From NCBI GenBank assembly GCA_934490165.1, contig CAKSTB010000001.1:1-64000 (forward strand): a DNA stretch of 64,000 bases, read 5' to 3'. The notes beneath the pieces were generated by a model that saw nothing but the letters and a program-made list of their open reading frames with translations, ran no database searches and had not been told where the DNA came from. This document shows, one piece after another, positions 1 through 7,519 of the stretch; positions within the stretch are counted from its first letter, which is position 1; each line of letters begins with the position of its first letter. Made by a program: the position numbers and the translations under genes. The DNA comes from an uncultured Ruminiclostridium sp. GTDB lineage: Bacteria > Bacillota > Clostridia > Oscillospirales > Ruminococcaceae.

Positions 1-33
1 ACTGCATTGTATTTTAATGAAATTTTGATAGAC

Positions 34-71
34 AAAAAAGCTGTGATGAAATTTTTGCATTTTGTCACAGC
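34..71 (-). terminator. Rho-independent terminator of the bile salt hydrolase-like gene
   Basis: Read on the minus strand, a stem of GCTGTGA (40-46) with TCACAGC (65-71), extended inward by AAA/TTT across a small symmetric mismatch, is followed by TTTTTT (34-39). It lies just past the stop codon of the minus-strand hydrolase gene. Seen directly in the sequence. Confidence 0.75.
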
Positions 72-92
72 CCCTTTATATATCTGTTTTGC

Positions 93-1067
93 CTAATTGA
101 GGAAGCTTATATCCTCGCCTGTCAGCATAGGGTACGTTGTGAGGGAATTTCCGTCAAGGTTTTCCTTTCTCATATCAACTGCCGATATCCGATGATTATC
201 ATAAGTCGTGTAATAGTATATCCCTTTATCGGCGTTACAACAGGAGGTGTATATTGTTATCTCATATTTGCCATCGGCAACCTCGCAACAGCCTCTCGGC
301 TGATCGACAGAGCCGAGGATATGGAAGAACTGGCTTACGCTCTCGTTTTCACTGCCGGCTGAAACAGAGTTTGCCTTTACAAATGCCACGCGCACAAATC
401 TTGACTGTGACGACAGATCGCCGGGAAGCCCGATAGCGCCCATTCCTCTGCTGTAAGCTTTAAGCTCCAGCTTGTCGGAAAATGTGTTCTTCGGTTGTCT
501 TGACGATAGATGCATAAAGTCGTTCAGCCTGAACATCTGCTCATCAAACGGCGGATTGTTCGTCAGCACGCCGAGAGGGTTATCATATACCTTGATTCCG
601 TCAGATACAGATTCAACTGTGATCGCACTGTTTTTGTCAGCTATTATCCAGTGGAGCTGTCCTACCGGCATATGTTCGCTGAAAGGAGTGTCGGTAATGT
701 TTATGTTTGAAATAAGCTCTTTAGCTTCATCTGTACTCGCGCATTTTCCGAGTATCCACGGTATAAATTCGTACTGAGCTATATTGTCCTTACCGTCTTT
801 GTTTTTGAAATAGCGGGCGTTTCCGACAAAATTCAGCCCCGCCATACACAGTCCCTTTTCGTTCACAGCGTCATAGAAAAGGGGATATCCGCCTGCGATA
901 TGCGCAGTGCCGATCACGGCGTAATGCTTTTCGCAGATACCCGCGTTCAGAAAATCGAGCCTGAAATTTCGCGGCATAATGACGATCTCCTCGCCGTAAG
1001 AGCTTTCGTAATCGAGCGTTCTTCCAAAGTAAAAATCATTTGTTTTATATGTTGCGGCTGTGCACAT
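93..1067 (-). CDS. Choloylglycine hydrolase family enzyme, probable bile salt hydrolase
   Basis: Ntn-hydrolase that cleaves the amide bond of conjugated bile salts, or of penicillin V in sister enzymes. I start it at MCTAATYK (ATG at 1067) because the nucleophile must be Cys2 after Met removal; GGAGGT sits just upstream. This gives 324 aa, the usual size. Visible active-site residues in family numbering are Cys2, Arg16 and Asp19 (YFGRTLDYE), the LTNNPPFDEQM segment with its conserved Asn, and the Arg in AYSRGMGAIGLPGDLSS...SRFVR. The last motif resembles bile salt hydrolases more than penicillin V acylases, but substrate choice cannot be proven here. There is no signal peptide, so it should be cytoplasmic. 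It is a single-gene unit with its own terminator and suggests a gut habitat. Confidence 0.88.
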   Translation of the reverse strand: MCTAATYKTNDFYFGRTLDYESSYGEEIVIMPRNFRLDFLNAGICEKHYAVIGTAHIAGGYPLFYDAVNEKGLCMAGLNFVGNARYFKNKDGKDNIAQYEFIPWILGKCASTDEAKELISNINITDTPFSEHMPVGQLHWIIADKNSAITVESVSDGIKVYDNPLGVLTNNPPFDEQMFRLNDFMHLSSRQPKNTFSDKLELKAYSRGMGAIGLPGDLSSQSRFVRVAFVKANSVSAGSENESVSQFFHILGSVDQPRGCCEVADGKYEITIYTSCCNADKGIYYYTTYDNHRISAVDMRKENLDGNSLTTYPMLTGEDISFLN

Positions 1068-1189
1068 AGCTTTACCTCCGTTTTTTGTTTCTGATGTTAT
1101 TCTACTACATTTTCTCACATAAGTAAAGGAATATTACTGCACAGAAAAAGCAGAACGAATTTTTTTCAATACGGATTTTGAGAAATTCG

Positions 1190-1238
1190 TGAATATTTCC
1201 GCCGTTACCCACATATATCAGAGCATACACACAGAAAA
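1190..1238. repeat. 49-bp direct repeat, copy 1
   Basis: Starts TGAATATTTCCGCCGTTACC and ends ACACAGAAAA. It matches 1491-1539 at all but two positions. Between the copies lie several TTTATAGCA units (around 1290-1390) and a TATAGGAG doublet, with no convincing gene. The 1119-1608 gap is otherwise empty. Confidence 0.8.
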
Positions 1239-1490
1239 TGCACTACCTGACCATAAGCGTGACAGCATGAATAAGGTAGGCGAGATATTTTATAGCAGAA
1301 TTGCATTTTAGAAATGCCGAGAACCCTGATAACCAAGCGGATTTCAGGGCGTAAAATTTATAGCAATTTTTATAGCAGTTTTTATAGCAATTCAGGCGAA
1401 AAGCAGGTATATAGGAGTAAATATAGGAGTTTGCTTTGGAATATTATCCCTCTTATATCCGATTTTCGATGACGAATACAGAAAAAATTA

Positions 1491-1539
1491 TGAATATTTC
1501 CGCCGTTACCCACATATATTAGAGCATACACGCAGAAAA
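1491..1539. repeat. 49-bp direct repeat, copy 2
   Basis: Second copy of the repeat at 1190-1238, same orientation, start-to-start spacing 301 bp. It ends about 70 bp before the -35 box of the tRNA promoter. Confidence 0.8.
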
Positions 1540-1608
1540 AATCACAGCCGTAAATCCGCTCTGCAAGCGGGTTCAGCTGAAGCTAGAAAATAATTTTCAA
1601 AAAAACGC

Positions 1609-1637
1609 TTGACAAACATTAAACTTCGTGTTATAAT
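1609..1637 (+). promoter_or_regulatory. Sigma-A promoter of tRNA-fMet
   Basis: TTGACA (1609-1614), 17-bp spacer, TATAAT (1632-1637): a perfect consensus promoter about 30 bp before the mature tRNA 5' end, as expected for a strongly and constitutively expressed tRNA gene. Confidence 0.93.
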
Positions 1638-1668
1638 ATATAAGCACTCAGGAGAGTGAACAAAATAT

Positions 1669-1743
<75 letters not shown>

Positions 1744-1750
1744 TATAAAA

Positions 1751-1780
1751 GCACTTAGCGTTTCGCTAAGTGCTTTTTTT
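1751..1780 (+). terminator. Rho-independent terminator of tRNA-fMet
   Basis: GCACTTAGCG ttt CGCTAAGTGC followed by TTTTTTT, starting seven bases after the tRNA CCA end. Perfect 10-bp stem. Confidence 0.95.
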
Positions 1781-1935
1781 AATGAAGCGCACCTGACGGT
1801 GCATGAAAAATGAAGTCGCCTGCGGCTTATGAAAAATGTATGCCTGACCGCACATTGCGGAAATGCGCTTTGCTTCATACGAGCGACAAGCGAGTGCTTC
1901 ATATTGGCTTTATGCCAATGCTTCATTTTTCATTG
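1781..1935. repeat. Branched inverted-repeat structure upstream of the four-helix-bundle gene
   Basis: A perfect 13-bp inverted repeat, ATGAAAAATGAAG (1803-1815) and CTTCATTTTTCAT (1921-1933), encloses smaller hairpins such as ATTGGC tttat GCCAAT. Short ATGAAG/ATGAAAAATG units recur on the left side and GCTTCAT units on the right, so the region can fold as a multi-arm cruciform or RNA. It fills the space between the tRNA terminator and the following gene. It could be an RNA leader, a recombination substrate or the end of a mobile element; the structure is seen, the function is not known. Confidence 0.7.
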
Positions 1936-1984
1936 AAAGAATTTGCAGATTTCGTTATCATTTGTTCAGAAAGCAGGTGTCGTT

Positions 1985-2338
1985 ATGCGTAACGATAAAT
2001 TATCCGTTCAATCTATGGATTTTGCGGTTTCTGTTATAAATCTTGTGAAATACCTGAAAGAAAATAAGGAACATATTATATCCAATCAAATCGGAAGAAG
2101 CGGTACAAGCATAGGCGCTAACATTCGTGAAGCACAATACGCCCACGGAAAAGCAGATTTTATTGCTAAATTGCAAATTGCGCTAAAAGAAGCAAATGAA
2201 ACAGGATATTGGTTAGAACTGCTTTTAAAGACAAACTATATAAGTGAAAATCAGTTTAAAGAATTGGATAAAATTTGCACTAGTTTGCGTGCAATGCTTG
2301 TGGCTTCTATAAACACCGCCAAAGGAAATGTCAGATGA
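1985..2338 (+). CDS. Four-helix-bundle protein, 23S rRNA intervening-sequence protein family
   Basis: 117 aa, the usual length of the S23/IVP four-helix-bundle family (related to the Avd accessory proteins of diversity-generating retroelements). Recognisable family features are the SMDFAVSVINLVKYL first helix, the SNQIGRSGTSIGANIREAQ segment and the central KLQIALKEANETGYWLELL helix. I chose the ATG at 1985 over the upstream in-frame ATG at 1943 because of the local AGGTG and family length. Members are often found inside 23S rRNA insertions or beside reverse transcriptases; here there is neither. The gene sits directly after a tRNA-fMet terminator and the branched repeat at 1781-1935. A role in binding structured nucleic acid is inference. 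Confidence 0.85.
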   Translation: MRNDKLSVQSMDFAVSVINLVKYLKENKEHIISNQIGRSGTSIGANIREAQYAHGKADFIAKLQIALKEANETGYWLELLLKTNYISENQFKELDKICTSLRAMLVASINTAKGNVR

Positions 2339-2397
2339 ATTTTTACGAAATTACAAGAAAGATAAAGAAATTATAAAACAGACTTTTCTATAACCTG

Positions 2398-2425
2398 ACT
2401 GCACTAATCTACTGTGCTGTTTTTT
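2398..2425 (+). terminator. Hairpin with T-run after the four-helix-bundle gene
   Basis: GCAC and GTGC arms (2401-2417), extended by one mismatch and two more pairs, are followed by TTTTTT. Upstream at 2371-2390 is a TTATAAAACAGACTTTTC segment that nearly equals the 3' end of the intergenic elements at 26.9 and 31.2 kb. Confidence 0.5.
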
Positions 2426-2450
2426 GCTTTTATTTACTCCAAATATGGAT

Positions 2451-2491
2451 ATCGTTTCATGCTTTGCCAGCAAAGTGTGAAACGATTTTTT
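2451..2491 (+). terminator. Strong rho-independent terminator
   Basis: ATCGTTTCA (2451-2459) pairs with TGAAACGAT (2478-2486), and CTTTGC with GCAAAG inside it, with a symmetric tg/tg internal mismatch, a CA loop and a T-run. It is the last signal before the promoter region of the next gene. Nothing else is seen in the 2339-2640 gap. Confidence 0.85.
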
Positions 2492-2640
2492 GTGTAAGTT
2501 TTCCAAAATTCAGTTAAGTATCGTCTTTTTATTGTGGTCTTACATCCGATTATAATATATAAAAGTGTGAATTGTTGCAAAAATCTTTATTTCAGTGTAA
2601 ACTTTTGTCGACGGAAAAGGATAGCGTACTGCCGTGTCGG

Positions 2641-2669
2641 TTGACACAGAGCCGAATTTGTGCTATGTA
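2641..2669 (+). promoter_or_regulatory. Possible promoter of the M50-like gene
   Basis: TTGACA (2641-2646), 17-bp spacer, then TATGTA (2664-2669) with an upstream TGC that could act as an extended -10. The -35 box is perfect; the -10 is weak. Confidence 0.45.
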
Positions 2670-2732
2670 GTTTTTGTTCTTATTTTCGTTTTTCCTAATA
2701 TACTTATCCAAAAGACTAAAAGGAGAATGAGA

Positions 2733-3323
2733 ATGGAACATAACGGTCGGCTGAAAGTCAAGTTTGATTTCAGCTTCTTTGCGGTAGTGGCGTTTATGAT
2801 ATTTGTCGATACGAGCGGGGCGGCGGTGCTGTCGCTGATCGCCTGTATATTGCACGAGGGCGGGCACCTGCTTGCTATGGCGGTATGCGGCGCGTACCCT
2901 GAGCGTATAACATTTTACGGCGGAGGGATAGCGCTGACAAGGACGGGAATGGAGAGCCTGCCCGACAGCAAGCGTATTGTGATACTGTCGGCGGGGTGCG
3001 CGGTGAACCTGATAGTCGCATCGACTTATCTTTTTATGCCGGACAACGGCACGGCGGCGGTCTTTTGTGCGGTGAACCTTGTCATCTGCCTGTTCAATGC
3101 TCTGCCGATAGGGTACTTTGACGGAGCGGGGATACTTGAAATACTGCTGTCGAAATTTATGTCGCTGAGAGCCGCCGAAACGGTGAAAAAAGTTGTCGGT
3201 GCGGTGCTTTCTGTTGCGATAATCGCGGGCGTGATAGTATATTGTGTCAGCTGTAGCAAAAGCGTTTCATTGTCGCTGATTTTCGTGGTATTTTATCTCA
3301 TACTCGCCCAGTTCATCGGATAG
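2733..3323 (+). CDS. M50-family (SpoIVFB-like) integral membrane zinc metalloprotease
   Basis: 196 aa with several hydrophobic segments. The zinc motif HEGGH (His41, Glu42, His45) lies in a transmembrane helix, and a second conserved block NALPIGYFDGAGIL supplies the expected Asp ligand, as in site-2 proteases. SpoIVFB of Bacillus activates pro-sigma-K in the mother cell, and this host carries spoIIIA genes, so a sporulation role is plausible but not shown. I start at the ATG at 2733 because AGGAG ends seven bases upstream; the longer reading from 2634 lacks a ribosome site. It stands alone before the radical SAM operon. Confidence 0.78.
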   Translation: MEHNGRLKVKFDFSFFAVVAFMIFVDTSGAAVLSLIACILHEGGHLLAMAVCGAYPERITFYGGGIALTRTGMESLPDSKRIVILSAGCAVNLIVASTYLFMPDNGTAAVFCAVNLVICLFNALPIGYFDGAGILEILLSKFMSLRAAETVKKVVGAVLSVAIIAGVIVYCVSCSKSVSLSLIFVVFYLILAQFIG

Positions 3324-3326
3324 GGC

Positions 3327-3355
3327 TTGCAATAAGCGGATTTATGTAGTAAAAT
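3327..3355 (+). promoter_or_regulatory. Promoter of the radical SAM pair
   Basis: TTGCAA (3327-3332), 17-bp spacer, TAAAAT (3350-3355), about 40 bp before the start codon. Confidence 0.65.
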
Positions 3356-3397
3356 ATACTCTATAACTATAAATTTCGGAACGGAACGGAAGTAAAA

Positions 3398-5248
3398 ATG
3401 CTAAAGGAAAAATTAGACAAGATTTTATTGAAGGTGCAGAAGCCGTCACGCTATATCGGCGGTGAAGTCAATGCGGTCGTTAAGGACAAAAGCAAGGTAG
3501 ATATACGTTTTGCTTTCTGCTTTCCCGACACTTATGATATAGGAATGTCACATCTCGGCATAAAGATACTGTATTCGCTCAAGAACAGCGTGCCGAATTA
3601 CTGGTGCGAGCGTGTGTTCATGCCGCTTCCCGATATGGAAGAGCAGATGAGGAAGAACGATATCCCGCTTTACGGTCTGGAAAGCCTTGATCCTATAAAG
3701 GACTTTGAGTTCATCGGCTTTACGCTCCAGTATGAGCTGTGTTATACGAATATTCTTTCTATGCTTGACCTTGCGGGCGTGCCTGTCTACTCAAAGGACA
3801 GAAAGGATCTTTTCCCGATAGTTATGGGCGGCGGTCCTTGCGTATGTAATGCAGAGCCGATAGCGGACTTCTTTGACCTGTTCGTGCTCGGCGAGGGAGA
3901 AGAGGTAAACCTCAAGATGATGCAGCTTGCCGAGAAGTTCAAGAAGAACGGCGGCACAAAGCAGGAATATCTTGAGCAGGCGGCGCAGATAGAGGGTATC
4001 TATGTTCCGTCACTTTACGATATCAGTTATAATGAGGACGGAACAGTAAAGGCGATAACGCCCAAGAACGGCGCTCCCGCAAAGGTAAAGAAGCAGATAA
4101 TCGATGATTTCGATAAGGTTTACACTCCGGACAGCTTTGTAGTGCCGTATACCCAGATAGTACACGACAGGTCGGTAGTCGAGGTACTCAGAGGCTGTAT
4201 CAGAGGTTGTCGCTTCTGTCAGGCGGGTTTTATCTACCGTCCGTTCAGGGAAAAGTCCAAGGAAACTATCGTAAATCAGGTAAAAAGCCTTACCGAAACG
4301 ACAGGCTATGACGAGGTTTCTCTTTCATCGCTGTCTACCAGCGACTACAGTGATATCGAGGGACTTCTGAACGATATCACAGAATACACGGATAAGAAAG
4401 GCGTAAATCTGTCGCTCCCGTCACTGCGTATTGATAAATTCAGCGACGAGGTCGTAAAGAAGATAAAGAGCGTCAGAAGAAGCGGTCTTACCTTTGCGCC
4501 CGAGGCAGGCTCACAGCGTCTGCGCGACGTAATAAACAAGAATATTACCGAGGAAGCAATATTCAAGAGCTGTAAGATTGCCTTTGAGGGCGGCTACAGT
4601 TCGGTAAAGCTGTACTTTATGCTTGGTCTGCCGACCGAAACGCTTGACGATATCAAGGCTATAAAGGAGCTTGCGGATAAGATCATTGACCTGTATTATA
4701 ATACGGAGGGTAGGAGCAAGAAGGCAATAAGCATTTCGATATCGCTGTCGACCTTTATCCCGAAGCCCTTTACTCCGTTTGAGTATGAGCCGCAGGCGAC
4801 CGAGGAAGAGATAAACAAAAGGCAGAAATATCTGCTTGATATAATCGGCTCAAAGGGCAGAAGACGTATCGATGTCAGCTGGAGCCATTATGACACTACT
4901 ATACTTGAAGCAGTGCTAGCAAGGGGCGACAGAAAGCTGTCCGCCGTTATCTATGAGGCGTGGAAGAACGGCTGTAAGCTTGACGGCTGGAACGAATACT
5001 TCAAGCCCGAAATATGGGACGCGGCTTTTGAGAAATTCGGCATTGACAAGGCATTTTACGCTAACCGTAAGCGCGAATATGACGAGATCGCTCCGTGGGA
5101 GCATATGGATATGCTGTTTGACCGCAGTTTCCTTGTAAGAGAGAATATCAAGGCTCACGAGGAAAAGACCACCGCAAACTGCCGCGAAAAGTGCGCGGGC
5201 TGCGGCATAAACAAATGCTTAGGAAGGGCTTGCTTTAAATATGAATGA
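3398..5248 (+). CDS. TIGR03960-type radical SAM protein
   Basis: 616 aa. The N-terminal 240 residues form a B12-binding-like domain without an obvious cobalamin histidine. The radical SAM domain carries RGCIRGCRFCQAGF, with cluster ligands Cys267, Cys271 and Cys274 (CX3CX2C). The C-terminus has extra cysteines (ANCREKCAGCGINKC), perhaps a second metal site. It overlaps the next gene by 8 nt; the two proteins are fused or adjacent across Firmicutes (TIGR03960 with TIGR03936/DUF2344). The chemistry performed is not established from sequence; proximity to ribosomal protein genes has led others to suspect tRNA or ribosome modification. Confidence 0.88.
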   Translation: MLKEKLDKILLKVQKPSRYIGGEVNAVVKDKSKVDIRFAFCFPDTYDIGMSHLGIKILYSLKNSVPNYWCERVFMPLPDMEEQMRKNDIPLYGLESLDPIKDFEFIGFTLQYELCYTNILSMLDLAGVPVYSKDRKDLFPIVMGGGPCVCNAEPIADFFDLFVLGEGEEVNLKMMQLAEKFKKNGGTKQEYLEQAAQIEGIYVPSLYDISYNEDGTVKAITPKNGAPAKVKKQIIDDFDKVYTPDSFVVPYTQIVHDRSVVEVLRGCIRGCRFCQAGFIYRPFREKSKETIVNQVKSLTETTGYDEVSLSSLSTSDYSDIEGLLNDITEYTDKKGVNLSLPSLRIDKFSDEVVKKIKSVRRSGLTFAPEAGSQRLRDVINKNITEEAIFKSCKIAFEGGYSSVKLYFMLGLPTETLDDIKAIKELADKIIDLYYNTEGRSKKAISISISLSTFIPKPFTPFEYEPQATEEEINKRQKYLLDIIGSKGRRRIDVSWSHYDTTILEAVLARGDRKLSAVIYEAWKNGCKLDGWNEYFKPEIWDAAFEKFGIDKAFYANRKREYDEIAPWEHMDMLFDRSFLVRENIKAHEEKTTANCREKCAGCGINKCLGRACFKYE

Positions 5249-5879
5249 GAATAATATCGCTGTCCGCCTGTTCTTTTCAAAGACAGGCAGAGCAAAATAT
5301 ATATCGGCGCTTGACCTTATCACCTGCTTTCAGCGTGCGATAAGGCGCACGGATATCCCGATATGGCACACGCAAGGATTCAATCCGCACACATATGTAA
5401 ATGTCAATCTGCCGCTTTCTCTCGGAAGCGAGGGCGTGAACGAGTCTATGGATATAAAGCTCACCGAGCAGACAGATTTTGATACGCTGAGGGACAAGCT
5501 CAATGCCGTGCTCCCGCCCGATATCAGGATAATAAGAGCGGCACTGCCCATAAAAAAGCACACCGAGATCGAAAAGTCGGTGTACTCGGTAAATATCGTA
5601 TGCGATTACGATAAGCTTGAGGAGTTTATGAAGCTGCCGTCTGTCGAAGTTGAGAAGAAGACCAAAAAGGGCATAACCACGCTTGATATCAAACCGTTCA
5701 CACAGATAAAGGATTATGAACGCGGGCGCTTTACGCTTATAATGCCGTCAGGCTGTGACTTCACGCTCAATCCGTCACTTTTCTTTGACGCATTCGAGAA
5801 ATTCAGCGGCGAGGAGACCCAAAGACTTGATATAGTACGAACCGGAATACTCTGCAAAGACGGCACTCAGTTTGAATAA
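5241..5879 (+). CDS. TIGR03936-family (DUF2344) radical SAM-associated protein
   Basis: 212 aa. The N-terminal RLFFSKTGRAKYISALDLI block and the TQGFNPHTYVNVNLPLSLG motif are characteristic of the DUF2344 partner of TIGR03960 radical SAM proteins. It is translated from an ATG inside the last codons of the upstream gene, so translational coupling is likely. No catalytic motif is seen; a substrate-binding or scaffolding role for its partner is inference. Confidence 0.85.
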   Translation: MNENNIAVRLFFSKTGRAKYISALDLITCFQRAIRRTDIPIWHTQGFNPHTYVNVNLPLSLGSEGVNESMDIKLTEQTDFDTLRDKLNAVLPPDIRIIRAALPIKKHTEIEKSVYSVNIVCDYDKLEEFMKLPSVEVEKKTKKGITTLDIKPFTQIKDYERGRFTLIMPSGCDFTLNPSLFFDAFEKFSGEETQRLDIVRTGILCKDGTQFE

Positions 5880-5892
5880 ATTTACAATTATA

Positions 5893-6266
5893 AGCACCTT
5901 TGTGTGAAATGCAATTTATCTTAAATGGGGTTTGGGGCTTAGCCCCAAGTAGCAGGTTGTCAGCCAGTTTGTGTCGTTGCATCGTGCAACGACTGGGTGT
6001 GGCTGACTACAAGCATCCTTGCTTGAGCAGGGACGCCAGTCCCCGCATTTTCCCCGGCACGGATGCCGGGCGTGTATGTACAAGGGCTTTGCACGATGCA
6101 AAGCCAGCAAGCATACACAGCCTTTCACCGGGGAAAGGGGGCAGGGGGATAGGGATTTTAAAAATGTTACTTACTTTAATAAATGAACTATTCGGCAATC
6201 TTACGCATAGCTTTTTAACCGAAAAAAATTAACAAAAAACTATTGCAAATTTCGTATAAAGGTGCT
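5893..6266. repeat. GC-rich intergenic repeat region bounded by a 9-bp inverted repeat
   Basis: AGCACCTTT (5893-5901) and AAAGGTGCT (6258-6266) enclose a GC-rich block of hairpins. The motif GGGGCttaGCCCC (5934-5946) recurs at 26841-26853 and, as GGGGCgaaGCCCC, at 31118-31130. The block ends in a GGGG/AGGG-rich stretch like the elements at 26.9 and 31.2 kb. Open frames on both strands here are side effects of the base composition. The right arm overlaps the rplS promoter spacer, so the outer inverted repeat may be chance. Confidence 0.65.
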
Positions 6267-6271
6267 ATAAT
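6243..6271 (+). promoter_or_regulatory. Promoter of rplS
   Basis: TTGCAA (6243-6248), 17-bp spacer, TATAAT (6266-6271). It leaves a 5' UTR of about 200 nt before rplS. Confidence 0.8.
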
Positions 6272-6279
6272 ATTAAAGC

Positions 6280-6478
6280 ATTTGAAATCCGCTGATGGGA
6301 TAATTATGCCTTTTGGCATATACTGTCAGCGTGTTTAATGCCGTTAGTGCGAAAAGCACAAAGACATTAAAACGGGTAGTCCGCTGTATTTAACGTCAAA
6401 AGTTGCCGTTATCCGTAGCGCAAAAGGGCGCACGGAGGATAAGCCGATACAAGAATATCCGAAAACCAGGAGGAAAAA
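6280..6478 (+). promoter_or_regulatory. Structured leader of rplS (candidate L19 autoregulatory leader)
   Basis: The long leader has CGCTGA (6290-6295) pairing with TCAGCG (6326-6331) around an inner TATGCC tttt GGCATA hairpin, then AAACGGGTAG (6370-6379), then further pairing before AGGAGG at the start. L19 leaders that bind the protein product are known in Bacilli; whether this belongs to that family needs a covariance search. Confidence 0.45.
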
Positions 6479-6820
6479 ATGGACGCATTAAAACTCATTG
6501 CACAGGACAGCCTTAAGGCTGACGCACCTAAGTTCAACGTAGGTGACACAGTTAAGGTACACGTACGCATCGCTGAAGGCGACAAGTTCCGTATCCAGGT
6601 ATTCGAGGGTACAGTAATCGCTAAGAAGCACGGCGGCGTAAGCGAAACTTTCACGGTAAGAAGAGTAGCTCACGGCTGCGGTATCGAGAGAGTATTCCCT
6701 CTGCACTCACCCACAGTAGAAAAGGTTGAAGTTGTAAGAGAAGGTAAGGTTCGCAGAGCTAAGCTTTACTACCTCCGCGACAGAGTTGGTAAGGCTGCTA
6801 AGGTTAAGTCAAAGATCTAA
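6479..6820 (+). CDS. rplS: 50S ribosomal protein L19
   Basis: 113 aa, normal length. The conserved PKFNVGDTVKVHVRI, QVFEGTVIAKKHGG and ERVFPLHSPTVEKVEVV blocks of L19 are all present. L19 sits at the interface of the 50S and 30S subunits. The start is fixed by AGGAGG eight bases upstream. It has its own promoter and long leader, and a leaky terminator separates it from lepB. Confidence 0.97.
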   Translation: MDALKLIAQDSLKADAPKFNVGDTVKVHVRIAEGDKFRIQVFEGTVIAKKHGGVSETFTVRRVAHGCGIERVFPLHSPTVEKVEVVREGKVRRAKLYYLRDRVGKAAKVKSKI

Positions 6821-6840
6821 GACCTTACATCATTTCCTCA

Positions 6841-6895
6841 TCGAATTTTCAAGGCAGTGGCGATATGCCACTGCATAAATTCGATATTTTGTTTT
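6841..6895 (+). terminator. Two-part hairpin terminator between rplS and lepB
   Basis: Outer TCGAATTT (6841-6848) with AAATTCGA (6877-6884), inner GCAGTGGC with GCCACTGC, followed by TATTTTGTTTT. It lies only 13 bp before lepB, so partial read-through into the downstream operon is likely. Confidence 0.8.
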
Positions 6896-6908
6896 GAAGG
6901 GACGCACT

Positions 6909-7508
6909 ATGGAAGAAAAAATCATAACAGAAAATGAAAATAGCGGCACAGCTGACAAGAAAAACTTTTTTGCCGATATGTTCGACTGGATGTGCAGTAT
7001 TTTTTCAGCCATTCTGTGCTTTATTGTAATATTTGCACTGCTTGCGCGTGTTATCACGGTCGACGGCGAATCGATGGTTCCTACACTTCAGGATCAGCAA
7101 AGACTTATCGTGTCGGATATGTTCTATACTCCGCAGTACGGCGATATAGTAATACTCTACGCCGACAAGCTGTATAACGAAACAACTCAGAAATACGGAA
7201 AGCCGATAGTAAAGAGAGTTATCGGACTGCCCGGCGATACTATAAAAATCGACTTTAAGAACGGCGTTGTTTACAGAAACGGCGAAGCACTGACAGAGGA
7301 GTACACAAATACCCCTACAAATCTTCCCGAAAACTTCCCCTTTAACGGTGAGGTCACGGTTGAAGAGGGCAAGGTGTTCGTGCTCGGCGATAACAGAAAC
7401 GCGTCAAAGGACAGCAGAAGCAGTGATGTAGGACAGGTCGATATGCGCTACATAATGGGTAAGGCATATCTCAGGATCTGGCCTTTAAACGCACTGGGAA
7501 CAATTTAA
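6909..7508 (+). CDS. lepB: Type I signal peptidase
   Basis: 199 aa, single N-terminal membrane anchor (about residues 25-48). The catalytic dyad is Ser55 in GESMVPT and Lys102 in VKRVIGLPGD; the GDNRNASKDSR box follows. It removes signal peptides of exported proteins outside the membrane. The ATG at 6909 has GAAGGGA at proper spacing; a TTG at 6894 would overlap that site. First gene of lepB-rbgA-rnhB-yraN. Confidence 0.95.
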   Translation: MEEKIITENENSGTADKKNFFADMFDWMCSIFSAILCFIVIFALLARVITVDGESMVPTLQDQQRLIVSDMFYTPQYGDIVILYADKLYNETTQKYGKPIVKRVIGLPGDTIKIDFKNGVVYRNGEALTEEYTNTPTNLPENFPFNGEVTVEEGKVFVLGDNRNASKDSRSSDVGQVDMRYIMGKAYLRIWPLNALGTI

Positions 7509-7519
7509 ACGGAGGGGTA

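Noticed and set aside
1781..2491. Diversity-generating retroelement around the four-helix-bundle gene
   Set aside because: No reverse transcriptase, template repeat or variable target gene within the window; only the Avd-related protein fold is present.
5900..6232. Open frames on both strands between the radical SAM pair and rplS
   Set aside because: They follow the GC-rich palindromes of an intergenic repeat, overlap each other on both strands and have no coding features.
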